64,000 bases of DNA, from assembly GCF_052072235.1 (NCBI RefSeq), contig NZ_CM125436.1, positions 124,001 through 188,000 on the forward strand. Direction: 5' to 3'. A program made the position numbers and the translations under genes. Positions 33,922-42,555 of the stretch are shown piece by piece. Every line of letters begins with the position of its first letter. Position 1 is the stretch's first letter. This DNA comes from Brevibacillus_D fluminis_A (GTDB lineage: Bacteria > Bacillota > Bacilli > Brevibacillales > Brevibacillaceae). The notes under the pieces are model-generated. The model saw only the letters and a program-made list of their open reading frames with translations. It was not told where the DNA came from and did not search any database.

Positions 33922-34044
33922 ATGGGGGAAGCAGCGGAGTTGATTTTGTCTGGTCTGCTGTGCCAAGTGTGTGGTGAATATATGGATGATTTCGAAGAAC
34001 CAGGCCATCCAAGAACTTGCGATGAGTGCAGCGATGAAAAGTAA
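33922..34044 (+). CDS. 40-residue zinc-ribbon-like protein
   Basis: MGEAAELILSGLLCQVCGEYMDDF followed by TCDECSD gives two CxxC pairs, a likely zinc knuckle. GAGGAGGGGAG lies before ATG. A short stem (ACTCCG with CGGAGT) follows its stop. The preceding 33752-33921 holds no gene I can support. Confidence 0.6.
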   Translation: MGEAAELILSGLLCQVCGEYMDDFEEPGHPRTCDECSDEK

Positions 34045-34144
34045 AAAACTCCGCTGCAACGGAGTCTTAGGTGAAACGCTATGCAAGAATCGGTAAATCT
34101 AGCGTAGCGTGTTCGCCTCCAAAAAACAAGTAGGAGGAACCAGT

Positions 34145-36130
34145 GTGAAACGAATTTCCTTGATTAAATTGGTCCTACAAAACTTCAAGGGCATCCGTAA
34201 TTTTACGTTAGAAGCTAACGGTGACAGTGTTCGGGTGTTTGGCGATAACGCTGTCGGAAAGACGACTTTATTCGATGCCTTCACTTGGCTTTTGTTCGAC
34301 AAGGACAGCCAGAACAAGAAAGACTTTCAGATCAAGACGCTGAACTCGCACGGATGTGTGCTTCACGGGTTGGATCATGAGGTGGAAGCAACACTATTGA
34401 TCGATGGCTGCAAAACAACATTGCGCAAAGTGTACTCGGAAAAGTGGACGAAGAAGCGCGGTTCGGCGACCGACGAATTCTCGGGGCATACGACGGACTA
34501 CTTTGTTGATGGTGTGCCCGTGAAGATGAACGAGTACAAGTCCCGTGTAGACCAGATCGTCAGCGAGGATGTGTTCAAACTCCTCACAAGCCCAACGTAT
34601 TTCAACGAGCAGTTGAAGTGGCAAGATCGGCGCAAACTCTTGCTGCAAGTATGCGGGTACGTATCCGACGACGAGGTTATCGCCGCAAACCAAGCGTTGG
34701 CGAAGTTGTCGGCTATCTTAAACGGCCGCAGCCTCGAAGACCACCGGAAAGTCATCGCGGCGCGCCGGGCGGAGATCAACAAGGAGCTGGACAAGATCCC
34801 GGTACGGATTGACGAGGTCCAGAAGTCGATGCCGGACACGGACGGACTAGATGAAGCAGCGTTGCAACTGGAGATCGACGCCTTGAAAGAGCGGATCGAC
34901 AGTAAAGAGGCCGAGACGTTCCGCATCCGTTCCGGCGGCGAGGTAGCGGTCAAGGAGAAGCGGTTGCGGGAAATCGAAGGCGAACTGCTGGAGATTAAAA
35001 ACCAACTGCAATCCGGCACACTGGAGCAAGTAGCGGCCAAGCGGCAAGTGGTATCAACCCTAAGAGGTCAGCACGACGACATCCAGCGGCAAATCAGCGA
35101 CAAACGCTGGTCTGTCGACCGGAATAACCAACGTATCATTGCTACGCAGGAGGAAGCAAGTCGACTGCGCCAGCAATGGCATGAAGTCAACAGCGAAACG
35201 TTTGAGCATCATCACGATACGAACTGCCCAACGTGCGGCCAGGCGCTGCCAGAGGAACAACTCCAAGCTGCTCATCAGAAGGCACAGGCTGATTTCAACC
35301 GCCGGAAGGCAGAGCGGTTGGAACAGATCACAGCAAAAGGAAAAGCCGCGGCGGAGGAAGCAAAGCGGTTGGAGCAAGAAAATGCCGTGCTGGCTGATGC
35401 GATAGCGGCTTTGGAACAACAAGCCGCTGTGAAAGAAAAGGAAATCCAATCCGCCGAATCCGAATTGACTGACCTGCAAACAGGCATCAAAGACGTGGAA
35501 AGCGATCCGCAGTACGTCCAGAAGAAGCAGGAAGCTGTGGTCATCCAACAGGAGATTGACCAACTCCGCGCATCTGTACAGGAAGCCGCGGCGAAGGTCC
35601 GGGAAGAAATCGCTACCATGAAAGCACAAGTCCAAACCTTAGAGCGGGAGAAAGCGAAGTTTGCCCAGGTGCACGCAGCTGAACAACGTATCGCGGAGCT
35701 GGCGACACGCGAAAGAGAGCTGGCCGCAGAGTACGAGCGGCTTGAACAAGAGTTGTTCCTCACCGAAGAGTTTATCCGTACCAAGGTCAATCTTCTGGAC
35801 GAAAAGATCAACAGCCGATTCCAGTTTGCTCGCTTCAAGCTCTTCGAGCAACAGATCAACGGTGGACTGGCGGAAGTGTGCGAGACGACATACAACGGCG
35901 TCCCATACTCTGGCGGCTTGAACAACGCAGCGCGGATCAACGTCGGTCTGGACATCATTAACACGCTATCCGAACACTACGGCATCACAGCGCCAATCTT
36001 TATCGACAACGCAGAGGCCGTGACGAGCCTCATCCAGACAGCCGGTCAGCAAATTCGCCTCATCGTCAGCGAAAAGGACAAGCAGTTGCGGGTCGAAACG
36101 TCAAATCGGGACATGAAGGAGGCGGTGTAG
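34145..36130 (+). CDS. SbcC/Rad50-like AAA ATPase
   Basis: 661 residues: N-terminal Walker A GDNAVGKTT near residue 35, long coiled coils interrupted by a zinc-hook-like CPTCGQALPEEQ near 365, and C-terminal signature and Walker B region (GGLNNAARINVGLDIINTL; APIFIDNAEAV). This SMC-like layout is typical of phage recombination ATPases paired with RecT. Start GTG at 34145 with TAGGAGGAA. The RecT gene follows without a gap. Confidence 0.85.
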   Translation: MKRISLIKLVLQNFKGIRNFTLEANGDSVRVFGDNAVGKTTLFDAFTWLLFDKDSQNKKDFQIKTLNSHGCVLHGLDHEVEATLLIDGCKTTLRKVYSEKWTKKRGSATDEFSGHTTDYFVDGVPVKMNEYKSRVDQIVSEDVFKLLTSPTYFNEQLKWQDRRKLLLQVCGYVSDDEVIAANQALAKLSAILNGRSLEDHRKVIAARRAEINKELDKIPVRIDEVQKSMPDTDGLDEAALQLEIDALKERIDSKEAETFRIRSGGEVAVKEKRLREIEGELLEIKNQLQSGTLEQVAAKRQVVSTLRGQHDDIQRQISDKRWSVDRNNQRIIATQEEASRLRQQWHEVNSETFEHHHDTNCPTCGQALPEEQLQAAHQKAQADFNRRKAERLEQITAKGKAAAEEAKRLEQENAVLADAIAALEQQAAVKEKEIQSAESELTDLQTGIKDVESDPQYVQKKQEAVVIQQEIDQLRASVQEAAAKVREEIATMKAQVQTLEREKAKFAQVHAAEQRIAELATRERELAAEYERLEQELFLTEEFIRTKVNLLDEKINSRFQFARFKLFEQQINGGLAEVCETTYNGVPYSGGLNNAARINVGLDIINTLSEHYGITAPIFIDNAEAVTSLIQTAGQQIRLIVSEKDKQLRVETSNRDMKEAV

Positions 36131-37132
36131 ATGACTGACCAAACAAACGCAGTAGCACAAAGAGAACTGACGCAGTCCGAGCGCTTCATGAATAAGGTTG
36201 TTTCCGAGTTTAGCGCAAGCGTTGGAGTTATTGCCTTAACCGACTTCCAAAAGCGCCTTGCTCAAAACTATTTCATCGCGCTGGATGCTGTTTTGAGAAC
36301 AACCGAAGAGAAACGTTTGAAAAAAGCAGAAAAATATCGCGATCCAATGCCAGTCACTTGGCCCAATGTGAACATGGAGAAGTTAGCCCGCGATGTCGTG
36401 GCTATGGCTAGAGTTGGATTTGACCCGGCTCAGCCGAACCACATAAACCTGATCCCCTTCAAGAACAACAATACGAACAAGTATGACATCGCCTTTATCG
36501 AAGGGTATCGCGGTATCGAACTCAAGGCGACAAAGTACGGCCTAGACGTACCTGATAACGTGATTGTCGAGTTGGTCTACTCCACAGACAAGTTTCGGCC
36601 AATTAAAAAAGATTGGAGGAACGAGTGCGAAGGATACGAGTTTGAGGTCACTAATCCATTTGATCGCGGAGAGATCGTCGGTGGCTTTTACTATCACCAG
36701 TACACACAAAAACCTCAAAAGAACAAGCTGGTCGTGATGAGCCTCAAGGATATCTTGAAGCGCAAGCCAGACCACGCAAGTCCGGAGTTTTGGGGCGGCC
36801 AAAAAGATAAGTGGGAAAATGGGCAAAAGGTAGGCAAGGAACAGGTCGAGGGCTGGTACGAAAAAATGTGCTGGAAAACCGTTTACCGCGCTGCCTATAG
36901 TGATATCACCATCGACAGCCAAAAGATCGACGATGACTACTTGCGCCTGAAACAACTCGAAACGGAGTATGCGGCAGCGGAAGTAGCTCAGGAAATCCGG
37001 GAGAACGCCAACAAAGAAGTGATCGACATCGAATCGGAAGTAACGGTCGTCGAGAATACATCGTCGAGGGTGCACGAAGATCAACAACCTGATCTCTTTG
37101 CTGCTCAACCTGCCGAAGGGCCTGGCTTCTGA
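36131..37132 (+). CDS. recT: RecT-family single-strand annealing protein
   Basis: 333 residues with the RecT core (ARVGFDPAQPNHINLIPFKNNNTNKYDIAFIEGYRGIELKA and KMCWKTVYRAA). It anneals complementary strands in phage recombination. ATG directly follows the ATPase stop; AAGGAGGCGG lies upstream. No exonuclease (YqaJ) gene is next to it, so the SbcC-like protein may supply that partner. Confidence 0.92.
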   Translation: MTDQTNAVAQRELTQSERFMNKVVSEFSASVGVIALTDFQKRLAQNYFIALDAVLRTTEEKRLKKAEKYRDPMPVTWPNVNMEKLARDVVAMARVGFDPAQPNHINLIPFKNNNTNKYDIAFIEGYRGIELKATKYGLDVPDNVIVELVYSTDKFRPIKKDWRNECEGYEFEVTNPFDRGEIVGGFYYHQYTQKPQKNKLVVMSLKDILKRKPDHASPEFWGGQKDKWENGQKVGKEQVEGWYEKMCWKTVYRAAYSDITIDSQKIDDDYLRLKQLETEYAAAEVAQEIRENANKEVIDIESEVTVVENTSSRVHEDQQPDLFAAQPAEGPGF

Positions 37133-37839
37133 TGATCGAGATCAGACCACTCGGCTCCAGTAGCGCCGGAAACGCCTATCACATAACCGATGGATACACC
37201 GCCTTGTTGCTGGAGGCGGGTATCCGCTACAAAGACATTCAAAGAGCATTGAACTTCCAAACGACGAATATCGCAGGTTGCCTTATCAGCCACGAGCACG
37301 GTGACCATTGTAAGGCGGTGACGGACATCGTAAAGGCTGGGGTAGACGTGTATGCGTCCCAGGGCACGCTAGATGCTCTGGGGCTATCCAGCCACCGCGC
37401 AAAGCTGGCGAGGGCCAAACAGCAGTTCAAAATTGGTACATGGACTATCCTCCCGTTCGATGTGGAGCACGACGTGTCCGAACCGCTGGGGTTCTTGATG
37501 GCTAATCAGGAAGGCGAGAAGCTGGTGTTCATCACGGACAGCTATTACTGCCGGTACAAGTTTTCGGGATTAACGCACATCATGGTCGAGTGTAACTACA
37601 GCGTGCAAATTCTGGATCAGAATATCGCATCTGGACGCGTTCCGGCCGTCATGAAAAAACGTCTTCTGCGATCACACTTCAGTCTTGAGAACGTCAAAGA
37701 CTTTCTCCGCGCTAATGATCTATCCAGCGTACAAGAGGTTTGGCTGCTTCATCTTAGCGATAGCAACAGCGATGAAGAAGTGTTTAAACGGGAAATTCAA
37801 GAACTCACAGGGAAACCGGTCTGGATCGCAAAGAGGTAA
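37132..37839 (+). CDS. MBL-fold metallohydrolase
   Basis: 235 residues of the metallo-beta-lactamase fold with the metal motif SHEHGDH near residue 53 and FITDSYY and HLSDSNSD further on, similar to YycJ-type and other phage MBL proteins found beside RecT. Probably a nuclease or phosphodiesterase in phage DNA metabolism. TGATG overlap with recT. Confidence 0.85.
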   Translation: MIEIRPLGSSSAGNAYHITDGYTALLLEAGIRYKDIQRALNFQTTNIAGCLISHEHGDHCKAVTDIVKAGVDVYASQGTLDALGLSSHRAKLARAKQQFKIGTWTILPFDVEHDVSEPLGFLMANQEGEKLVFITDSYYCRYKFSGLTHIMVECNYSVQILDQNIASGRVPAVMKKRLLRSHFSLENVKDFLRANDLSSVQEVWLLHLSDSNSDEEVFKREIQELTGKPVWIAKR

Positions 37840-37842
37840 GCC

Positions 37843-38028
37843 ATGAGTAAACATACCGAATGGTTTCCGCTGCCTGACCTATACCGCACATTTGAAAACC
37901 CGGAAATATTAAAACGGTTTGCAAAGGCGTATATGGCGCACAATTTTCCGGCGTGGAAACCAATCAAGATCAATAACTACAGGGTTCTGGCCAAAAGGGT
38001 TGGTGATGAAAATGGGCTTGTTCAATGA
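37843..38028 (+). CDS. Small hypothetical protein, 61 residues
   Basis: Short soluble protein (HTEWFPLPDLYRTFENPEILKRFAKAYM), four bases after the MBL gene and overlapping the HNH gene start. No recognised family. Confidence 0.55.
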   Translation: MSKHTEWFPLPDLYRTFENPEILKRFAKAYMAHNFPAWKPIKINNYRVLAKRVGDENGLVQ

Positions 38029-38365
38029 GGTTCGGGCTGTTCCGAAGCCAAATCATAAGCGGCGTGTGAAGAAGCAAAAGGAACGCGGTAGAATCTCGCG
38101 TGCTGCATACGATGAAGTATGGAAACGGGACAGAGGACGATGCGCGCTTTGCCAAAAGAACGAGAATGAGGTTTGGACGCTAGAAGTACACCACATCATT
38201 CCGCGCAGCGCAGGTGGCTCAGGAGAGGCTCACAATCTCGCCTTGGCATGCGGGCCCGCAACGCAAACAGGGACTTGCCACTGGAAGGCACATAACACAC
38301 GCGCCGGTCGACAAGCGTTCGAAGAATATCTCCAAAAAATCTATGGCGATAGCCCTTGGTGGTGA
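38006..38365 (+). CDS. HNH endonuclease
   Basis: 119 residues from ATG at 38006. RDRGRCALCQKNENEVWTLEVHHIIPRSAGGSGEAHNLALAC is a canonical HNH motif with zinc cysteines. Basic N-terminus. In phage early regions such enzymes act in recombination or packaging. ATG at 38012 is an alternative start. Confidence 0.85.
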   Translation: MKMGLFNEVRAVPKPNHKRRVKKQKERGRISRAAYDEVWKRDRGRCALCQKNENEVWTLEVHHIIPRSAGGSGEAHNLALACGPATQTGTCHWKAHNTRAGRQAFEEYLQKIYGDSPWW

Positions 38366-38369
38366 TGGC

Positions 38370-39233
38370 ATGAACTACATAAGAGAAATTAACGCATTCT
38401 ATGATCGGCTCGAAACAAACCCACTATCGACATCTGCAATTGCTTTGTGGCATGCGCTAATGCAAATAAACAATAAGGCTGGATGGATAGATACGTTTGC
38501 GGTGGCTGTATCGGTGTTGTGCGTTAAAACTGGACTATCAGAAAGAACCATCACCAACGCTCGAAATGAGTTGAAACAAAAAGGGTACATTGATTTTTTA
38601 TCAAGGAAAGGCAATAAGTCGGCAACATACAAAATCGAAAGTCTGTCAGCAATTATTTCCGACAAACTTTCCGACAACAAAACCGTGTCAGCAATAAATG
38701 CCGACAGTGCTTCCGACTTTCTTTCCTGCACTGTTTCCGATAGCGTTTCCTGCAATCCTTCCGCATTAAATAAACAAAACAATACAAGAGGAAACGAAAC
38801 AAATAATTATATATCGTCTGAATCTGATGATCTTTTGTCGTTGATCAACCAGCTAGGCATTTCCTGCAAAGGTGCCTACCAACTGGACGAACTAACAGCA
38901 TTCGTCGGCTTGATGGATGTCGAGTTGGTTAAAGAAGCGCTACGTAGGTCGGAAAAGAAAAGCGTTGCATATGCAATATCAATTCTTAACGGCTGGAACA
39001 AGGAGAAAATAAACACCTTTGAACAGCTACAAACTCAGAAAACGCGTGGGTCGTGGAAGAAGGGGAATGTTCGTCTGCTTTCGGACAAGCTACCAGCCTC
39101 TGTGCAGCGGCAGTTGCAACGCGAACAAGAAAAAACCGAACCAAACACAGCGACATCTCGGAAAACTGTTCTGGACGATCCAGAATTAAAACGCTACTTG
39201 GATGCAATGCGGGCAAGGCAGCAAGCTAAGTGA
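38370..39233 (+). CDS. DnaD-like replication initiator
   Basis: 287 residues: N-terminal winged-helix region (WHALMQINNKAGWIDTFAVAVSVLCVKTGLSERTITNARNELKQKGYI), a Ser/Asp-rich linker and a DnaD C-terminal-like domain (VELVKEALRRSEKKSVAYAISILNGW). It should open the phage origin and recruit host helicase. No separate DnaC-like loader gene is adjacent. An origin might lie inside this gene, but no iterons were evident. Confidence 0.8.
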   Translation: MNYIREINAFYDRLETNPLSTSAIALWHALMQINNKAGWIDTFAVAVSVLCVKTGLSERTITNARNELKQKGYIDFLSRKGNKSATYKIESLSAIISDKLSDNKTVSAINADSASDFLSCTVSDSVSCNPSALNKQNNTRGNETNNYISSESDDLLSLINQLGISCKGAYQLDELTAFVGLMDVELVKEALRRSEKKSVAYAISILNGWNKEKINTFEQLQTQKTRGSWKKGNVRLLSDKLPASVQRQLQREQEKTEPNTATSRKTVLDDPELKRYLDAMRARQQAK

Positions 39234-39245
39234 GGAGGGTAACAT

Positions 39246-40028
39246 ATGCAAGAACTTCAGAATGTATTCAATTTTCGGGAAAGGCATGTGCGGGTGGTAG
39301 TCAGAGACGGTGAGCCGTGGTTCGTGGCAAAAGATGTGTGCGAACCACTTGGATTAGATAACGTGAGCCTGGCAATCAATGGTCGAGCCGATCGTCCTGA
39401 CAGCGGTCTCGATCCAGACGAAAAGGGGATTGCCATTGTCAATACCCCTGGAGGACCGCAGGAGATGGCGGTTGTTAACGAACCTGGTCTCTACAGCTTG
39501 GTGATGAAGAGTCGGAAGCCGGAAGCGAAAGCCTTCAAGCGCTGGATCACCCATGAAGTCATTCCGTCGATCCGCAAGCACGGTATGTACGCCAAAGACG
39601 AGTTGCTCGACAATCCAGACCTGCTGCTGGATGTTGTGTCCAAACTCAAAGAAGAGCGGGACAAGCGGATTGCTGCAGAAAGACGTATTGAACTGGATCG
39701 CCCCAAAGTGATCTTTGCTGAGGCTCTGGAGACGTCGAACACGAGCATCCTGATCGGTGAGTTGGCAAAAATCCTGAAGCAAAACGGAATCGACATCGGT
39801 CAAAACCGCTTGTTCGCCCACCTGCGGGAGCAAGGGTATCTCGGGCGCAAAGGTGAGTATTACAACATGCCGACACAGCGCGCAATGGATCTCGGGCTGT
39901 TTGAGATCAGAACAAGGACGATCAATAACCCAGACGGTAGCGTACGTGTGACAAAGACAACAAAGGTAACTGCTAAGGGGCAGATGTATTTCGTGAACAA
40001 GTTCAAAGATACGAAACAAACGGCATAG
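39246..40028 (+). CDS. Phage antirepressor (Bro-N, KilAC)
   Basis: 260 residues: Bro-N domain (VRVVVRDGEPWFVAKDVCEPLGLDN, residues 14-110) and C-terminal KilAC domain (ILKQNGIDIGQNRLFAHLREQGYL). Typical of antirepressors that counter the prophage repressor or sense host state. AGGAGGGTAAC precedes ATG. Confidence 0.9.
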   Translation: MQELQNVFNFRERHVRVVVRDGEPWFVAKDVCEPLGLDNVSLAINGRADRPDSGLDPDEKGIAIVNTPGGPQEMAVVNEPGLYSLVMKSRKPEAKAFKRWITHEVIPSIRKHGMYAKDELLDNPDLLLDVVSKLKEERDKRIAAERRIELDRPKVIFAEALETSNTSILIGELAKILKQNGIDIGQNRLFAHLREQGYLGRKGEYYNMPTQRAMDLGLFEIRTRTINNPDGSVRVTKTTKVTAKGQMYFVNKFKDTKQTA

Positions 40029-40041
40029 GAGGAGAAACAGG

Positions 40042-40194
40042 ATGAAGCTACTGAAAGCGGTATTGGTGGACAAGCTACTCCGCCGTGGAATCACGGTGGC
40101 CTGCGGTAAGCCAGTAGAGGAAGCGAGTATCGAGGAGCTGCAGGATGAATGGGCGCGGTATGAAATGCAACGGAACCCACGGCGATCAGCGTAA
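40042..40194 (+). CDS. Small hypothetical protein, 50 residues
   Basis: Basic-helical 50-residue protein (MKLLKAVLVDKLLRRGITVACGK) with a strong AGGAGGAGAAA site. No recognised family; lies between the antirepressor and RecU genes. Confidence 0.55.
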   Translation: MKLLKAVLVDKLLRRGITVACGKPVEEASIEELQDEWARYEMQRNPRRSA

Positions 40195-40207
40195 GGGAGG
40201 AGAAGGC

Positions 40208-40738
40208 ATGAGGCGGAAATCAAGTCAGGCAAACCGTGGACAAGCTTTTGAAGGCCTACTGAACTTCACAAATAAGCAATACAACAATGCCGGTGTCGCG
40301 CTGATTAACAAACGGCCAACTCCATTGAAGCCCATTCGGCAACAGGGGTTCCATGTACTGGCTGCATATGATCAGAAGTCTACGGTTGATTACGATGGCA
40401 TTTACAAAGGACGAGCAATCTTCTTTGAAGCAAAAAGCACGCGAGAGCAAACGAGTTTTCCGCTAAAGAACATCGAACGGCATCAAATTGAGTATCTTGA
40501 AAACGCTGAAAAGCAGGGCGGAATTTGCTTCTTCCTGATCGAGTTCGCTGTAACCCAGGAGGTGTTTTTCCTTCCGTTAGCAACAGTTCGGCAATACATG
40601 CTCCATGCACAAAGCGGTGGCCGCAAAAGTATCCCCAAAGATGATTTTGAATATTACGCCTATCTTGTCCCTCAGACAAAAAGAGCTGTTCTCGACTATT
40701 TAGTATGGGTGGACAAACTAATCGGGGAGGCAGCCTAA
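40208..40738 (+). CDS. RecU-like Holliday junction resolvase
   Basis: 176 residues with the RecU nuclease motifs: RGQAFEGLLN, VDYDGIYKGRAIFFEAKST (the catalytic D-x..E-x-K pattern) and an ending like host RecU. Start ATG 40208 has AGGGAGGAGAA. It resolves phage recombination intermediates. Confidence 0.88.
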   Translation: MRRKSSQANRGQAFEGLLNFTNKQYNNAGVALINKRPTPLKPIRQQGFHVLAAYDQKSTVDYDGIYKGRAIFFEAKSTREQTSFPLKNIERHQIEYLENAEKQGGICFFLIEFAVTQEVFFLPLATVRQYMLHAQSGGRKSIPKDDFEYYAYLVPQTKRAVLDYLVWVDKLIGEAA

Positions 40739-40792
40739 CGTGAACGGGGCTGTAGCTAATATTCGGAACCAGCGCGCGGGAGAGTGAGGAAG

Positions 40793-40999
40793 ATGAGCTA
40801 TCACAAACCGACGAGCCGTGAGAACAAAGAAAAAACACGGCCAGAATTGGCGGTTTCATACGCAAGCGAGTGCATTACCCGTCCAATGACGCCAGAAGAA
40901 AAAGCATGGATGGAGAGCTTGCCGAAGCCCGAGAAAGACGAGTCCAAATTTACGCTTGAAGGCTTTTATAGACGCAAAAAGAAGGCGGGAAGGCCATGA
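40793..40999 (+). CDS. Small hypothetical protein, 68 residues
   Basis: Charged, Lys/Glu-rich small protein (MTPEEKAWMESLPKPEKDESKF) ending in a basic KKKAGRP. No recognised family. Overlaps the next ATG by four bases. Confidence 0.5.
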   Translation: MSYHKPTSRENKEKTRPELAVSYASECITRPMTPEEKAWMESLPKPEKDESKFTLEGFYRRKKKAGRP

Positions 41000-41151
41000 C
41001 TGTAGTGAAACCGAAACCGGATCATCCGTGGCGCCGTGGCTGCATCATCAAGCGAGAGGTACGGCAGCAGATCAGCAACTCCACCACCAATTCGTTCATC
41101 AACAACTACAAGGTCGGTGGTGGACTGCCAAGCTGGAACGGCAGGAAGTAA
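40996..41151 (+). CDS. Small hypothetical protein, 51 residues
   Basis: 51 codons coupled to the preceding gene by ATGA overlap; basic (HPWRRGCIIKREVRQQISNS). No family recognised. Its end abuts the stop of the convergent minus-strand gene. Confidence 0.5.
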   Translation: MTVVKPKPDHPWRRGCIIKREVRQQISNSTTNSFINNYKVGGGLPSWNGRK

Positions 41152-41152
41152 C

Positions 41153-41353
41153 CTATCGGGGGTAACGCCTTCCGGGCTCGCCGAACAGCTCTTGAAGCCT
41201 TGCAAATTGTCTGACGGGCAAATCGGGAAAGACGAGAGAAACCTGGCCGTTGATAATCTCGACGATGTAGGGGATTTCCATAGCGTCAAGCGCGGCGCGC
41301 TGAGATGAAGATTGTTTCCATTCGATCAGAACATAAAACGACTTAGCACTCAT
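41153..41353 (-). CDS. Small minus-strand gene in the early region
   Basis: 66 residues starting MSAKSFYVLIEWKQSSSQRAALDA, with AAGGAG nine bases upstream of ATG at 41353. It runs against its neighbours. The pattern of beta strands (YVLIEW, YIVEIINGQVSLVF) suggests a small compact domain. Function unknown. Confidence 0.5.
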   Translation of the reverse strand: MSAKSFYVLIEWKQSSSQRAALDAMEIPYIVEIINGQVSLVFPDLPVRQFARLQELFGEPGRRYPR

Positions 41354-41407
41354 GTGATCACACTCCTTGTCCACAGGCTAGCACACAGCTTTGGGACAAA
41401 AAAAGAG

Positions 41408-41958
41408 GTGGCCTCAGTTAATTATGTAGAACCGATCCGAGATGTAAAAATGCTGAAACGAATGAAAAAGCTTCTGAAAAAGCAGTCGAAACGGGACGCC
41501 TTCTGTTCACTTTTGGGATCAATACCGGGCTGCGCATATCGGACATATTGCCGTTGCGTGTATGCGATGTGAAAGGCAAGACGCATTTGCTGATCACCGA
41601 GAAAAAGACAGGAAAGCGCAAGCAGTTCTTGCTAAACGACAAGTTGCAAAAAGCAATCAACAAATACACCAAGCATAAGGCTGCGACGGAATATCTTTTT
41701 GCCTCAGGGCAGTTTAAGAAGCCGATTTCCAGAGTGCGAGCCTATCAAATCATAAACGGAGCTGCTAGGCAAGCGGGCTTGTCGAATATCGGGACACATA
41801 CCTTACGCAAAACGTTCGGGTATCACTTTTATCAGCGTACAAAGGACCTGGCGACTCTCCAGATGATTTTTAATCACAGCGCGCCGGCGATTACTCTCCG
41901 GTACATCGGCATGAACCAAGACATGATGGATGCGGCGGTAAACGGATTCAACCTATGA
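41408..41958 (+). pseudogene. Small tyrosine recombinase with a frameshift
   Basis: Two adjoining frames together give a compact catalytic-domain recombinase of about 180 residues: VNYVEPIRDVKMLKRMKKLL in the first, then TFGINTGLRISDILPLRV, ITEKKTGK, HTLRKTFG, NHS and LRYIG in the second, so all catalytic residues are represented. A single missing base near 41500 (GACGCCTTCTG) breaks the frame. GTG at 41408 is a tentative start. Either a decayed gene or a sequencing error; no slippery sequence supports programmed shifting. Confidence 0.7.
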
Positions 41959-41997
41959 TTTTCACAATCTCAATTATGTAAAACAGGGGGATGAAAG

Positions 41998-42555
41998 ATG
42001 AGTCATTACTTCTACATCACACCCGACGAATACGCAGAAGCGGCGAAAAATGGCGTTGATTCAGAGAACTTGAATCGTCGCGTACGGTTACTAGGCTGGC
42101 CGAAGGATAAAGCGATCCAGACACCCCTGCGAAAGCTAACGGACAGGCGCAAATGGGTCGAGATTGCCAAGCGGAATGGTATTGGGTACAGCACGTTTAT
42201 GAACCGAGTGAACAATCACGGATGGGGTATGGAAAGGGCAGCAACAGAACCGCTACAGGATAGGCGAGCTGCAGCAGCAGAAGCTACAGAGAAGATTCGA
42301 AAAATACCGCGCAAAATCATACAACTCGCTGAACAAAACGGGATTGCCTACCACACCTTGCATGCTAGAGTGATGAGGCATGGTTGGGATTTCGAAAGAG
42401 CTGCTACGCAACCAGTAATGTCTCATGCCGATATTGGACGGATCGGGGCACGTAACGTTCGTGTGAAGTACGGAGATTGGAATCGTGTATATCTGAATAG
42501 TGGAAAGAAGTTATCTTTCAACAAAGGCGGTGAACATCAGAGTGCAGGTGGATAG
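41998..42555 (+). CDS. Protein with three tandem HTH-like repeats
   Basis: 185 residues built of three repeats of about 45: EAAKNGVDSENLNRRVRLLGW, EIAKRNGIGYSTFMNRVNNHGW and QLAEQNGIAYHTLHARVMRHGW, the last two followed by ERAAT.P. The pattern looks like repeated helix-turn-helix units for DNA binding. It ends 14 bases into the cytosine methyltransferase gene. Function is inferred. Confidence 0.65.
   Translation: MSHYFYITPDEYAEAAKNGVDSENLNRRVRLLGWPKDKAIQTPLRKLTDRRKWVEIAKRNGIGYSTFMNRVNNHGWGMERAATEPLQDRRAAAAEATEKIRKIPRKIIQLAEQNGIAYHTLHARVMRHGWDFERAATQPVMSHADIGRIGARNVRVKYGDWNRVYLNSGKKLSFNKGGEHQSAGG

Noticed and set aside
39354..40232. 292-codon minus-strand frame over the antirepressor
   Set aside because: The plus-strand Bro-N/KilAC protein is unmistakable and the minus frame has no ribosome site or recognisable domain.
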